64,000 nt of DNA from Macrothele yani (taxonomy: Eukaryota > Arthropoda > Arachnida > Araneae > Macrothelidae). Made by a program: the position numbers and the translations under genes. Shown one piece after another: positions 22,256 through 33,613 of the stretch. The stretch spans positions 15,669,219 to 15,733,218 of the forward strand of contig CM077034.1 of assembly GCA_039090855.1 (NCBI GenBank), read 5' to 3'. Position 1 is the first letter of the stretch; each line of letters opens with the position of its first letter. The notes under the pieces were generated by a model. It saw only the letters and a program-made list of their open reading frames with translations, was not told where the DNA came from and searched no databases.

Positions 22256-23124
22256 GGCCGTGGAGACCGGATAAGTCCTTGTCCCATAAAATCCCACACG
22301 TGCTCAATGGGGGACAAATCCGGTGGCCATGGAAGTTGTCTCACACCCTGAAGTGCATGTTGCGTTGCACGTGCCGTGTGTGGGCGCGCGTTATCTTGCT
22401 GGAAAACACCACGATAAGCCGATCTTACAAATGGCACAACAACGGGCTGAATGATGTTGTTGATGTAGGAGGTGCTGTTTAACGTACCCGGTACAAACAC
22501 TAGTTGTGTACGGAAGTGATAGCTGATCGCTCCCCACATCAGGAGACCAAATGTAGGCCCTGTGTGTCGCTGGCGGATGCAAGAAGGGTGGAGACGCTCC
22601 CCTGTGCGTCTGTGAACACGCATACGGCCATCGGAGGCTCCCAAGCAGAATCTGCTTTCATCGCTGAACACGACAGATCGCCATTGCGTTCTCCAGTGCA
22701 GACGTTGGCGACACCACTGCAGCCGTTCCTGACGGTGGGCTGGAGTCAGAGGTACACATGCCAGAGGCACACGTGCACGTAGTCCTGCATCCAGTAGACG
22801 GTTGCGGATTGTTCGCACAGTCACCTCAGGTGCAACGGCAGCTCGGATTTGCGTCGCAGTGGATGTTCTGCTTGACAACGCCGATCTTCTTATGCGTCGA
22901 TCGGTCCGCTCATCAGTCGGTCTGTGACTCCCGGTTCCACGTCTTCTCGTGTGGGAATGTTCCTCGGACCATCTACGCCACCATCGTACCACCACCGATA
23001 CTTCCCGTCCAATTCGCTCCGCAATACGACGATACGACCATCCGGCCTTGCGGAGTCCAACTAGACGACCTCGCTCAATGTCCGATAACTGCTGAAATCG
23101 TACACGTCTTCCATGTCCAGGCAT
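22234..23124 (-). pseudogene. Tc1-like transposase, family D (D1), premature stop
   Basis: The start MPGHGRRVRFQQLSDIERG is inferred by comparison with family B; the frame is open to 23205. Helix-turn-helix, FSDESRF, QQDNARPHTA and LSPIEHVWDF are all present. The frame ends at TGA after PATTIPD, where the intact copy D2 has TTA (Leu), so it lacks the last 42 residues. Those residues are present, unused, in every unit of the adjacent array. The second Asp and the Glu are only 29 residues apart by my count. Confidence 0.88.
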
Positions 23125-23543
23125 TGCAGCTTCTTCAGGGTCTTCGCACGTGTCCGTACGCCGACGACTGATTGCATTCACTTCGCCGTACTCCTTAAAT
23201 ACCACCGACGATAATTTGCATATTATGCCGTGCTGTGGCTTAAGCGCTCACCGGTTGGTCCCGAAATTAACATCACACCTACGCAAACTCGACCCCATTA
23301 ACCTATGTAAATTTAATGATCGTCCGCCAATTCCTTCTTGGTTTTCTTTTTTCACTTTCCGCCAGTGTAAATACCAGCCACTGTCGCTTGCATGCGGCTT
23401 GACATTGGCATTCATCATAACTTTGTTTAGCGTTTTGAATTTTGAATATTTGTAACCCGCTATTTACAGTATGATTACGTTCTATTTCTTCCTGATGAAC
23501 CCGCCACGTTGGTGGTGAAAGCTAACATTTATGCATTTGTGTT

Positions 23544-23753
23544 TTTTTTATTGGAGGTTTAACGACCACCGTGAGCAACTGAATGGCTGTAAGTATTCGC
23601 CCGTCGCTAATTTAGAACCGCTGGTTCCAGAGAAGGGAGAGAGCCAGTGCCTTAAAACAAGCACAATATCCATGCCTCACCGGGATTCGAACCCGGACCC
23701 CTTTCGGACGAATGATCAGAGGCCATCGCTTAGACCACTGCGCCACCGGGGCG
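23544..23753 (-). mobile_element. SINE, family S, single-unit copy with target duplication
   Basis: Minus-strand copy: tRNA-like head at 23670-23753 (A box TGGCGCAGTGG, B box GGTTCGAATCC), one body unit, and a short A-tail seen as T-run at 23544. It is flanked by GCATTTGTGTT (23533-23543) and GCATTTCTGTT (23754-23764), a one-mismatch target duplication. This is the monomer form, about 210 bp. Confidence 0.85.
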
Positions 23754-23884
23754 GCATTTCTGTTGTTAATCCACGTTTAAACGGATATTTTTTGCACTTT
23801 ATTGTTATCTACGGTCTCTAACTTAGACCGCAGATCGGGTAATTGTTTTGCTGTTCTTGAAAGTAAAAAGAATAAAAAACTGCC

Positions 23885-25998
23885 ACCCCAAAGGCGCAGT
23901 GGTCTAAGCGATGGCCTCTGATCATTCGTCCGAAAGGGGTCCGCATTCGAATCCCGGCGAGGCATGGATGTTGTGTTTGTCTTACGGTACTGGCTCTCTC
24001 CCTTCCCTGGAACCAGTGACCCTAAATTAGGGTCGGGCGACTGCTTATAGCCAGTTGAGTTGCTCACGGTGGTCGTTAAACCTCCAATCAATCAATGAAT
24101 GGATGTTGTGTTTGTCTTATGGCACTGGCCCTCTCCCTTCCCTGGAACCAGTGACCCTAAATTAGGGACGGGCGACTGCTTATAGCCCATTAAGTTGCTC
24201 ATGGTGGTCGTTAAACTTCCAATCAAAATAAAATAAAAAATCCCTGCGAGGCATGGATGTTGTGTTTGTCTCGAGTCACTGGCCCTCTCCCTTTCCCTGG
24301 AACCAGTGACCCTAAATTAGGGACGGGCGATTGCTTATAGCCAGTTGAGTTGCTCACGGTGGTCGTTAAACCTCCAATCAATCCAATGAATGGATGTTGT
24401 GTTTGTCTTATGGCACTGGCCCTCTCCCTTCCCTGGAACCAGTGACCCTAAATTAGGGACGGGCGACTGCTTATAGCCCATTGAGTTGCTCCTGGTCGTC
24501 GTTAAACCTCCAATCAAAATTTAAAAAAATCCCTGCGAGGCATGGATGTTGTGTTTGTCTCGAGGCATTGGCTCTCTCCCTTCCCTGGAACCAGTGACCC
24601 TAAATTAGGGACGGGCGACTGCTTTTAGCTCATTGAGTTGCTCACGGTGGTCGTTAAACCTCCAATCAATCAATGAATGGATGTTGTGTTTGTCTTCCGG
24701 CACTGGCTCTCTCCCTTCCCTGGAACCAGTGACCCTAAATTAGGGACGGGCGACTGCTTATAGCCCATTGAGTTGCTCACGGTGGTCGTTAAACCTCCAA
24801 TCAATCAATGAATGGATGTTGTGCTTGTCTTACGGCACTGGCTCTCTCCCTTCCATGGAACCAGTGACCCTAAATTAGGGACGGGCGACTGCTTATAGCC
24901 CATTGAGTTGCTCCTGGTGGTCCTTAAACCTCCAATCAAAATAAAATAAAAAATCCCTGCGAGGCATGGATGTTGTGTTTGTCTTACGGCACTGGCTCTC
25001 TCCTTCCCTGGAACCAGTGACCCTAAATTACGGACGGGCGACTGCTTATAGCCCATTGAGTTGCTCCTGGTGGTCGCTAAACCTCCAATCAAAATAAAAT
25101 AAAAAATCCCTGCGAGGCATGGATGTTGTGTTTGTCTTACGGCACTGGCTCTCTCCCTTGCCTGGAACCCGTGACCCTAAATTAGGGATGGGCGACTTCT
25201 TATAGCCCGTTGAGTTGCTCACGGTGGTCGTTAAACCTCCAATCAATCAATGAATGGATGTTGTGTTTGTCTTACGGCACTGGCTCTCTCCCTTCCCTGG
25301 AACCAGTGACCCTAAATTAGGGACGGGCGACTGCTTATAGCCCGTTCAGTTGCTCCTGGTGGTCGTTAAACCTCCAATCAAAATAAAATAAAAAATCCCT
25401 GCGAGGCATGGATGTTGTGTTTTTCTTAAGGCACTGGCTCTTTCCCTTCCCTGGAACCAGTGGCCCTAAATTAGGGACGGGCGACTGTTTATAGCCCATT
25501 GAGTTGCTCCTGGTGGTCGTTAAACCTCCAATCAAAATAAAATAAAAAATCCCTGCGAGGCATGGATGTTGTGTTTGTTTTACGGCACTGGCTCTCTCCC
25601 TTCCCTGGAACCCGTGACCCTAAATTAGGGACGGGCGACTGCTTATAGCCCGTTGAGTTGCTCACGGTGGTCGTTAAACCTCCAATCAATCAATGAATGG
25701 ATGTTGTGTTTGTCTTACGGCACTGGCTCTCTCCCTTCCCTGGAACCAGTGACCCTAAATTAGGGACGGGCGACTGCTTATAGCCCATTCAGTTGCTCCT
25801 GGTGGTCGTTAAACCTCCAATCAAAATAAAATAGAAAATCCCTGCGAGGCATGGATGTTGTGTTTTTCTTAAGGCACTGGCTCTCTCCCTTCCCTGGAAC
25901 CAGTGGCCCTAAATTAGGGACGGGCGACTGCTTATAGCCCATTGAGTTGCTCCTGGTGGTCGTTAAACCTCCAAACAAAAAAAGGAAAAAAAAAAAGC
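23885..25998 (+). mobile_element. SINE, family S, array of about 14 body units
   Basis: A tRNA-like head (23885-23967) is followed by about 14 body units (GGATGTTGTGTTTGTCTTAC and on to CGTTAAACCTCCAATCAA). Two unit lengths alternate: about 136 bp, and about 154 bp containing an A-rich stretch (AAAATAAAATAAAAAATCCC) and the end of the head (GCGAGGCATGG). It ends in an A-rich tail at 25970-25998, just upstream of the third receptor exon. Confidence 0.85.
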
Positions 25999-26069
25999 CG
26001 ATGTGGGTGGGATTTTAAGCTAAACTACTTAATTTACTTAACAATTCTTTTTCTTTCTGTCTTTGCCAG

Positions 26070-26247
26070 GTCTTTCCTCACCACTCGCTGGGCTTCTGCG
26101 ATCATCGTTGTCATGGGAACGGTGTCTTGGGCATTTGGAGTCATGGCATCTCAAACTACGGAAGAAATGTACTACGGAGCTTTCACAGTTTCGAGTATTG
26201 TGTTGGGAGTTGTCATTTTTATATTACGCATTTCAACAGATATAGAA
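26070..26247 (+). CDS. adhesion-type GPCR, exon encoding TM6, ECL3 and TM7
   Basis: The exon is 178 bp, between a CTTTGCCAG acceptor and a GTAAGT donor at 26248. The first base completes a Glu codon and 59 codons follow. A first hydrophobic helix contains VSWAFGVMAS, corresponding to the Trp-x-Phe-Gly motif of TM6 in adhesion receptors. A short loop (QTTEEMYY) leads to a second helix (AFTVSSIVLGVVIFILRI), which fits TM7. The exon ends in phase 0 after STDIE. Together with VRK from the next exon this resembles the acidic-Val-Arg-Lys motif at the TM7/C-tail boundary of the family. Overlapping frames here are shadows. Confidence 0.82.
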
Positions 26248-26357
26248 GTAAGTTATTCTTGCATCACATTATTTGTACACTTAAATCTTTTGAAGAAATA
26301 AACCACTGTTTAAATCATGTATTTGAAATAATATACAGACACCGGTGAGCCTTTATA

Positions 26358-27535
26358 CACTGAAGAGCAATTGAATTAGAGAAGCCTGTCTAGTAACGTG
26401 TAGCACCACCTTTCGTCCTGATGACGGCGGCGATTCGTCTCGGCATGGACTCGACAAGACACCGGAAGTGTTGGGAAGCCATACGGATCCACGACCCCTG
26501 AACAAGTTCCCACAGTTCACGAAGATTTCATGGAGTGGGGTTATCTCTCTCGATGGCATCCCAGATGTGCTCGGTCAGGTGACCTAGCTGGCCAAGGAAG
26601 CGAGGTCACGTCGGTGGAGTGTTCATCCAACCATTCTGATACAATTCGAGAGCTGCATTGTCTTGTTGAAGGATAAAGTCCCCAGTGGGATGTTGAAGAC
26701 GCACAAACAAGAGCAAATGGTCGTCCAGGATATCCCGGTAACGTTGACCGGTGAGGGACGATGTCACACGTACCGGAGGTCCCATTTCAGTCCACGTAAA
26801 CAGTCCCCAGACGAGAATGCCAACCCCTCCAGCTTGAAGAGTACCCTGCTGGCAAGAAGAATCCATCGCTTCGTGTGGTTTGCGCCGTACTCGTATCCTG
26901 CCATCCGCATGTACCAACATGAATCTCGACTCATCAGTCCAGGCAACATTTTCCCACATGTCTAGGGTCGAGTGACGATGTTCCCGCGCCGATGCTAATC
27001 TTTGCACCCTGTGATGTGCTGTCAGCAGCTGTACCCTCGTGGGACGATGGCTTCTGTACCCTATAGCGAGGAGATGGATCTGGATGGTGTGGTTGCTTAC
27101 ACGTTTTTGTGCACCAGCGTTAAATTGCCGAGTGATTTCTTGCACTGTGGCCCGTCTATCCGCTGTTACGATGCGAGCTAGCCGACGATGACCCCGCTCA
27201 TCCACACGCTGAGAGTTGGCCCTTGTAGGAATGGTTTTACCGGATTTGATGTACTCATGGTACACCCGTGACACAGTGGCTCGTGAAAATCCCAGTGCCT
27301 GTAGGACTTCCGAGATGGAGTGACCCATTCGTCGGGCCCTGACAATTTGCCCACGATCCAATGCGCTTAGATCCTTCGTCTTACCCATACTGCGTCCGAC
27401 TCTTACTGATTCCCGTCGCGTTACTCCTTATATTGTCGGATCGTTGCATACGTCATGTCATTTCCGTTTACAGGGCCGCCCACAGCGCCACATTTGCATA
27501 ACGCCAGCTGTCTCTAATTCAATTGTTCTTCAGTG
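26358..27535 (-). mobile_element. Tc1-like element, family A, copy A2
   Basis: 1178 bp, TA on both sides (26356-26357, 27536-27537). The TIRs are CACTGAAGAGCAATTGAATT and the complementary AATTCAATTGTTCTTCAGTG. Confidence 0.92.
26400..27388 (-). pseudogene. Tc1-like transposase, family A (A2), C-terminus broken
   Basis: It is open from MGKTKDLSALDRGQIVRA (27388) for 260 residues to 26606: helix-turn-helix, AWTDESRF (first Asp) and LQQDNAALEL (second Asp). After the stop the C-terminus continues in other frames with EHIWDAIER and an end near 26400. The segment before the catalytic Glu is shortened and frameshifted in all three family A copies. Confidence 0.85.
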
Positions 27536-27537
27536 TA

Positions 27538-28127
27538 GTATGTGTAGGACCTCCTCTACCCCAGCGAAGTGCAGCAACTCGATGTGGTCTCGATTCCACA
27601 AGTCGCCGGAAGATTTCTGGAGAGATGTTAATTCATGTCGTCTGAACAGCCGCCCAAAGTTCCCAGATATTTGTAAGTGCAGGATCTTTGGCTACTGCTC
27701 TATTGGGTTCATATCGGGCGAACGTGGTTGCCACACTATCAGTCTGAACTGTCCAGAATGCTCCTTGAACCAATTTCAAACAACTTGGGCGCGATAACAT
27801 GGTGCATTGTCCGCCTGGAAAATACCATCGTTTTGGGATACATGAAGACCATAAAGGGCTGCAAATGGTCCCCCAACAGAGCAATAAAGCAATTACCGGT
27901 TAATGACGTGTTTATCAGGAACAGAGAAACAAACCGTGCCACGTAAGGACACCCCGCATATGTATGAATCCACCACCAGCATGCGCAATGTCTTGTCGAC
28001 AGCTTGGGTTCATGCGCTCAGCACCACACCTGAACCCTAACAACAGCTCGTATCATCGGGCACCGTGACTCATCGGACCACGTGACATGTTGCCAGTCTT
28101 CCAGGGTTCAATTACCGTGTTCACGAG
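27538..28127 (-). pseudogene. Tc1-like transposase relic H, C-terminal half
   Basis: The minus strand reads TLEDWQHVTWSDESR (first Asp), later GIFQADNAPCYRAQVV (second Asp) and IVWQPRSPDMNPIEQ (catalytic Glu), with stops between. The N-terminal half lies at 33614-34030 on the far side of the FoldBack-like insertion. Joining the halves with one copy of the 9-bp duplication gives WAREHGN in frame. The 3' end is cut off by A2. Confidence 0.8.
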
Positions 28128-28135
28128 GGGGTCTG

Positions 28136-29612
28136 GTACGATTCGTCCAAAGACGATTGGTCCAAAGGTGCGATTCGTCCAATGGTACAACTGGTCCAAT
28201 TCCGATTGGTCCAATGCCGATTCGTCCAATGGGACGATTGGTCCAATGCCCATTCGTCTAATGGGACGATTCGTCCAATGGACAATTGGTCCAAAGGTGC
28301 GATTCGTCCAATGGTACAACTGGTCCAATGCCGATTGGTCCAATGGGACGATTGGTCCAATACCGATTCGTCCAATGGACAATTGGTCCAAAGGTACGAT
28401 TCGTTCAATGGTACGATTGGTCCAATGCCGATTCCTCCAATGGGACGATTGGTCCAATGCCGATTCGTCCAATGGACAATTGGTCCAAAGGTGCGATTCG
28501 TCCAATGGTACAACTGGTCCAATGCCGATTGGTCCAATGGGACGATTGGTCCAATGCCGATTCCTCCAATGGGACGATTGGTCCAATGCCGATTCCTCCA
28601 ATGAGACGATTGGTCCAAAGGACGATTGGTCCAATGGACAATTGGTCCAAAGGTGCGATTCGTCCAATGGTACAACTGGTCCAATGCCGATTGGTCCAAT
28701 GGGACGATTGGTATAATGCCGATTCCTCCAATGGGACGATTGGTCCAATGCCGATTCGTCCAATGGGACGATTCGTCCAATGGACAATTGGTCCAAAGGT
28801 GCGATTCGTCCAATGGTACAACTGGTCCAATGCCGATTGGTCCAATGGGACGATTGGTCCAATGCCGATTCCTCCAATGGGATGATTGGTCCAATGCCGA
28901 TTCGTCCAATGGGACGATTCGTCCAATGGACAATTGGTCCAAAGGTGCGATTCGTTAAATGGTACGATTGGTCCAATGCCAATTCGTCCAATGGACAATT
29001 GGTCCAAAGGTACGATTCGTCCAATGGTACGATTGGTCCAATGCCAATTCGTCCAATGGACAATTGGTCCAAAGGTGCGATTCGTCCAATGGGACGATTG
29101 GTCCAATGCCGTTTCCTCCAATGGGACGATTGGTCCAATGCCGATTCGTCCAATGGGACGATTCGTCCAATGGACAATTGGTCCAAAGGTGCGATTCGTC
29201 CAATGGACAATTGGTCCAAAGGTGCGATTCGTCCAATGGTACAACTGGTCCAATGCCGATTGGTCCAATGGGACGATTGGTCCAATGCCGATTCCTCCAA
29301 TGGGACGATTGGTCCAATGCCGATTCGTCCAATGGACAATTGGTCCAAAGGTGCGATTCGTTAAATGGTACGATTGGTCCAATGCCAATTCGTCCAATGG
29401 ACAATTGGTCCAAAGGTGCGATTCGTCCAATGGTACGATTGGTCCAATGCCAATTCGTCCAATGGACAATTGGTCCAAAGGTGCGATTCGTCCAATGGGA
29501 CGATTGGTCCAATGCCGATTCGTCCAATGGTACGATTGGTCCAATGCCAATTGGTCCAAAGGTGCGATTCGTCCAAAGGGAGGAGTCGTCCAATGGACGA
29601 TTGGTTCAATTC
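28136..29612 (-). repeat. left arm of the FoldBack-like element
   Basis: About 46 units of a 32-bp repeat (GATTGGTCCAATGCCGATTC then GTCCAATGGGAC), itself a dimer of a 16-mer. The units are more variable than in the right arm (CCTCC, AAAGGTGC and TACAACTGG variants), and longer blocks of several units recur. Confidence 0.9.
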
Positions 29613-30756
29613 CGTCCTATCTGTCAGAAGTGCTACTCGTGTTTTAAAAGTCTCATCTGTTCTTATTCTATCTCCGATGTTATACGAAAGTACCGGTAGT
29701 CCAAAGAATGTCAAATAATGTTACATTTCATGCGTAATATTGTGGTTAGAGATTACGTTCTTTTTATGTTATTTTATTTTTTTCTGGATCACGTTTTTTT
29801 GTTATACTGTCCTTGCTGCCGTATGAAGTTACTGATGTGCGAGCCGTTCTATCAACTTCAATGTTTCTCTTTTGCATGAAATAAAAAAAAATACTAGTCT
29901 TCCGTTTCTGTTTGTAGCATGCAGTGGGGTTTTCCGCCAACTGCCCAATGGAAACAACTGGTCGGGGTTTGGACAGAGTCCTTTTCAACAGTTTTTATTC
30001 CAGCGATGTCATATTCATAACGTTTACATATTAAATCAAGTTAATACTATTGCGCTTTTATTTAAACACGAAATGTTAATTCATAGGCCCTAGGCCTAGG
30101 CTTTTTTAACAGTTTTAATTCTACCGAGAACAGATTAATAACGATTACATATCGAATCAAGTTAATAATATTGAGCTTTCACTTAAGCACGAAATATTAA
30201 TTCATAGGCTCTACGCCTAGGCCTTTTTAGGACTTTTTATTCTACCGATATCATATTCATAACGTTTACATATTAAATCAAGTTAATAATATTGCGCTTT
30301 CACTTAAGCACAAAATATTAATTCATAGGCCTGCGGCCTAGGTGCCTTGTAAAGACCTCAGAAATGATACGATGAATGCCTTTTATAAAGTTTTATAAAA
30401 TGTTTACAAATACCAAATATCTAGGTTGTAACTCAAAATCTCCTAAAAAGGCCTGGGCCCTAGGTTCTTCGTAAAGACCTGAGAAATGATGGGATGAGCG
30501 CCTTTTATTAGGTTTTATAACATATTTACAAATGCTAAATATCTAGGTTGTAAATTAAAATCTTCAAAAAATGCCCGCGGCCGAGGTGCTTTGCAAACAG
30601 CTGAGAAATCCTCCATTGAGGGCCTTTTACCAGGTTTATGTAAAATGTTTACAATTACCAAATATACGGAATTCATCTTTCTAAAGGATATAAAGAGGAG
30701 AATAATTTAAATTATTATTCCTTTCTGGAAAAAAAAACAGTTTACCGTTGGTAAGA
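29613..30756. other. core of the FoldBack-like element
   Basis: AT-rich. At about 29985-30340 there are three copies of a roughly 120-bp repeat, each with TTAAATCAAGTTAATAMTAT and ending at TAGGCCTAGGC-like palindromes. At about 30340-30670 there are three copies of a second roughly 120-bp repeat with GACCTSAGAAATGAT and CAAATATCTAGGTTGTAA. Short open frames (29764-30093) resemble nothing I know, and no transposase motif is visible. Confidence 0.7.
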
Positions 30757-33613
30757 TGATACCATTGGACGAATCGGCATTGGACCAATCGTACCATTGG
30801 ACGAATCGGCGTTGGACCAATCGTACCATTGGACGAATCGGCATTGGACCAATCGTACCATTGGACGAATCGGCATTGGACCAATCGTACCATTGGACGA
30901 ATCGGCGTTGGACCAATCGTACCATTGGACGAATCGGCATTGGACCAATCGTACCATTGGACGAATCGGCGTTGGACCAATCGTACCATTGGACGAATCA
31001 GCGTTCGACCAATCGTACCATTGAACGAATCGGCGTTGGATAAATCGTACCATTGGACGAATCGGCGTTGGACGAATCGGCGTTGGACCAATCGTACCAT
31101 TGGACGAATCGGCGTTGGACCAATCGTACCGTTGGACGAATCGGCATTGGACCAATCGTACCATTGGACGAATCGGCGTTGGACCAATCGTGCCATTGGA
31201 CGAATCGGCATTGGACCAATCGTACCATTGGACGAATCGGCGTTGGACCAATCGTGCCATTGGACGAATCGGCATTGGACCAATCGTACCATTGGACGAA
31301 TCGGCGTTGGACCAATCGTACCATTGGACGAATCGGCGTTGGACCAATCGTACCATTGGACGAATCGGCGTTGGACCAATCGTACCATTGGACGAATCGG
31401 CGTTGGACCAATCGTACCATTGGACGAATCGGCGTTGGACCAATCGTACCATTGGAAGAATCGGCATTGGACCAATCGTACCATTGGACGAATCGGCGTT
31501 GGACCAATCGTACCATTAGACGAATCGGCGTTGGACCAATCGTACCATTGGACGAATCGGCGTTGGACCAATCGTACCATTGGACGAATCGGCATTGGAC
31601 CAATCGTACCATTGGACGAATCGGCGTTGGACCAATCGTACCATTGGACGAATCGGCGTTGGACCAATCGTACCATTGGACGAATCGGCGTTGGAACAAT
31701 CGTACCATTGGACGAATCGGCATTGGACCAATCGTACCATTGGACGAATCGGCATTGGACCAATCGTACCATTGGACGAATCGGCATTGGACCAATCGTA
31801 CCATTGGACGAATCGGCGTTGGACCAATCGTACCATTGGACGAATCGGCATTGGACCAATCGTACCATTGGACGAATCGGCGTTGGACCAATCGTACCAT
31901 TGGACGAATCGGCGTTGGACCAATCGTACCATTGGACGAATCGGCGTTGGACCAATCGTACCATTGGACGAATCGGCGTTGGACCAATCGTACCATTGGA
32001 CGAATCGGCGTTGGACCAATCCTACCATTGGACGAATCGGCGTTGGACCAATCGTACCATTGGACGAATCGGCATTGGACCAATCGTACCATTGGACGAA
32101 TCGGCGTTGGACCAATCGTACCATTGGACGAATCGGCATTGGACCAATCGTACCATTGGACGAATCGGCGTTGGACCAATCGTACCATTGGACGAATCGG
32201 CGTTGGACCAATCGTACCATTGGACGAATCGGCGTTGGACCAATCGTACCATTGGACGAATCGGCGTTGGACCAATCGTACCATTGGACGAATCGGCGTT
32301 GGACCAATCGTACCATTGGACGAATCGGCGTTGGACCAATCGTACCATTGGACGAATCGGCGTTGGAACAATCGTACCATTGGACGAATCGGCATTGGAC
32401 CAATCGTACCATTGGACGAATCGGCATTGGACCAATCGTACCATTGGACGAATCGGCGTTGGAACAATCGTACCATTGGACGAATCGGCATTGGACCAAT
32501 CGTACCATTGGACGAATCGGCGTTGGACCAATCGTACCATTGGACGAATCGGCATTGGACCAATCGTACCATTGGACGAATCGGCGTTGGAACAATCGTA
32601 CCATTGGACGAATCGGCGTTGGAACAATCGTACCATTGGACGAATCGGCATTGGACCAATCGTACCATTGGACGAATCGGCGTTGGAACAATCGTACCAT
32701 TGGACGAATCGGCGTTGGACCAATCGTACCATTGGACGAATCGGCTTTGGACCAATCGTACCATTGGACGAATCGGCATTGGACCAATCGTACCATTGGA
32801 CGAATCGGCGTTGGACCAATCGTACCATTGGACGAATCAGCGTTCGACCAATCGTACCATTGGACGAATCAGCGTTCGACCAATCGTACCATTGGACGAA
32901 TCGGCGTTGGATAAATCGTACCATTGGACGAATCGGCGTTGGACCAATCGTACCATTGGACGAATCGGCGTTAAATAAATCGTACCATTGGACGAATCGG
33001 CGTTGGATAAATCGTACCATTGGACTAATCGGCGTTGGACCAATCGTACCATTGGACGAATCGGCGTTCGACCAATCGTACCATTGGGCGAATCGGCGTT
33101 GGATAAATCGTACCATTGGACGAATCGGCGTTGGACGAATCGGCGTTGGACCAATCGTACCATTGGACGAATCGGCGTTGGACCAATCGTACCGTTGGAC
33201 GAATCGGCGTTGGACCAATCGTACCGTTGGACGAATCGGCGTTGGACCAATCGTACCGTTGGACGAATCGGCGTTGGACCAATCGTACCATTGGACGAAT
33301 CGGCGTTGGACCAATCGTACCATTGGACGAATCGGCGTTGGACCAATCGTACCATTGGACGAATCAGCGTTCGACCAATCGTACCGTTGGACGAATCGGC
33401 ATTGGACCAATCGTACCATTGGACGAATTGGCGTTGGACCAATCGTACCATTGGACGAATCGGCGTTGGATAAATCGTACCATTGGACGAATCGGCGTTG
33501 GACGAATCGGCGTTGGACCAATCGTACCATTGGACGAATCGGCATTGGACGAATCGGACTTTGGACCAATCGGACATTGGACCAATCGGCATTGGACCAA
33601 TCGTCCGGGACCG
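30757..33613 (+). repeat. right arm of the FoldBack-like element
   Basis: About 89 units of GTACCATTGGACGAATCGGC then GTTGGACCAATC (32 bp), reverse complement of the left-arm unit and much more uniform. The variable position GCG/GCA alternates along the array. All three frames stay open because the unit has no stop codon and 32 is not a multiple of 3, which explains the very long open frames here. Confidence 0.93.

Larger units (their letters stand above)
18681..23367 (-). mobile_element. Tc1-like element, family D, copy D1, with amplified 3' end
   Basis: A 4687-bp element with TA on both sides (18679-18680, 23368-23369). The TIRs are CACTGGCGAAAGTGAAAAAA at the left and TTTTTTCACTTTCCGCCAGTG at the right minus one base. 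The transposase sits at the right (5') end; the 3' end is a tandem array running to the left TIR. Confidence 0.92.
28128..33613. mobile_element. FoldBack-like element, 5.5 kb, 9-bp target duplication
   Basis: It is flanked by GTTCACGAG on both sides (28119-28127 and 33614-33622). It has two long arms of 32-bp subrepeats in opposite orientation (28136-29612 and 30757-33613) around a 1.1-kb core. The extreme ends are imperfect inverted repeats: GGGGTCTGGTACGATTCGTCC at the left (21 bases minus the first G shown elsewhere as GGGTCTGG), and CGGTCCCGGACGATTGGTCC for the right end read inward. Drosophila FB elements likewise have long inverted arms made of short tandem subrepeats and 9-bp target duplications; homology to FB is not shown. 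No transposase is visible. Confidence 0.82.

Noticed and set aside
30757..33613. About ninety CCAAT boxes in the FoldBack-like right arm as a promoter cluster
   Set aside because: CCAATC is simply part of the 32-bp unit; no associated TATA, transcript or gene supports a role.
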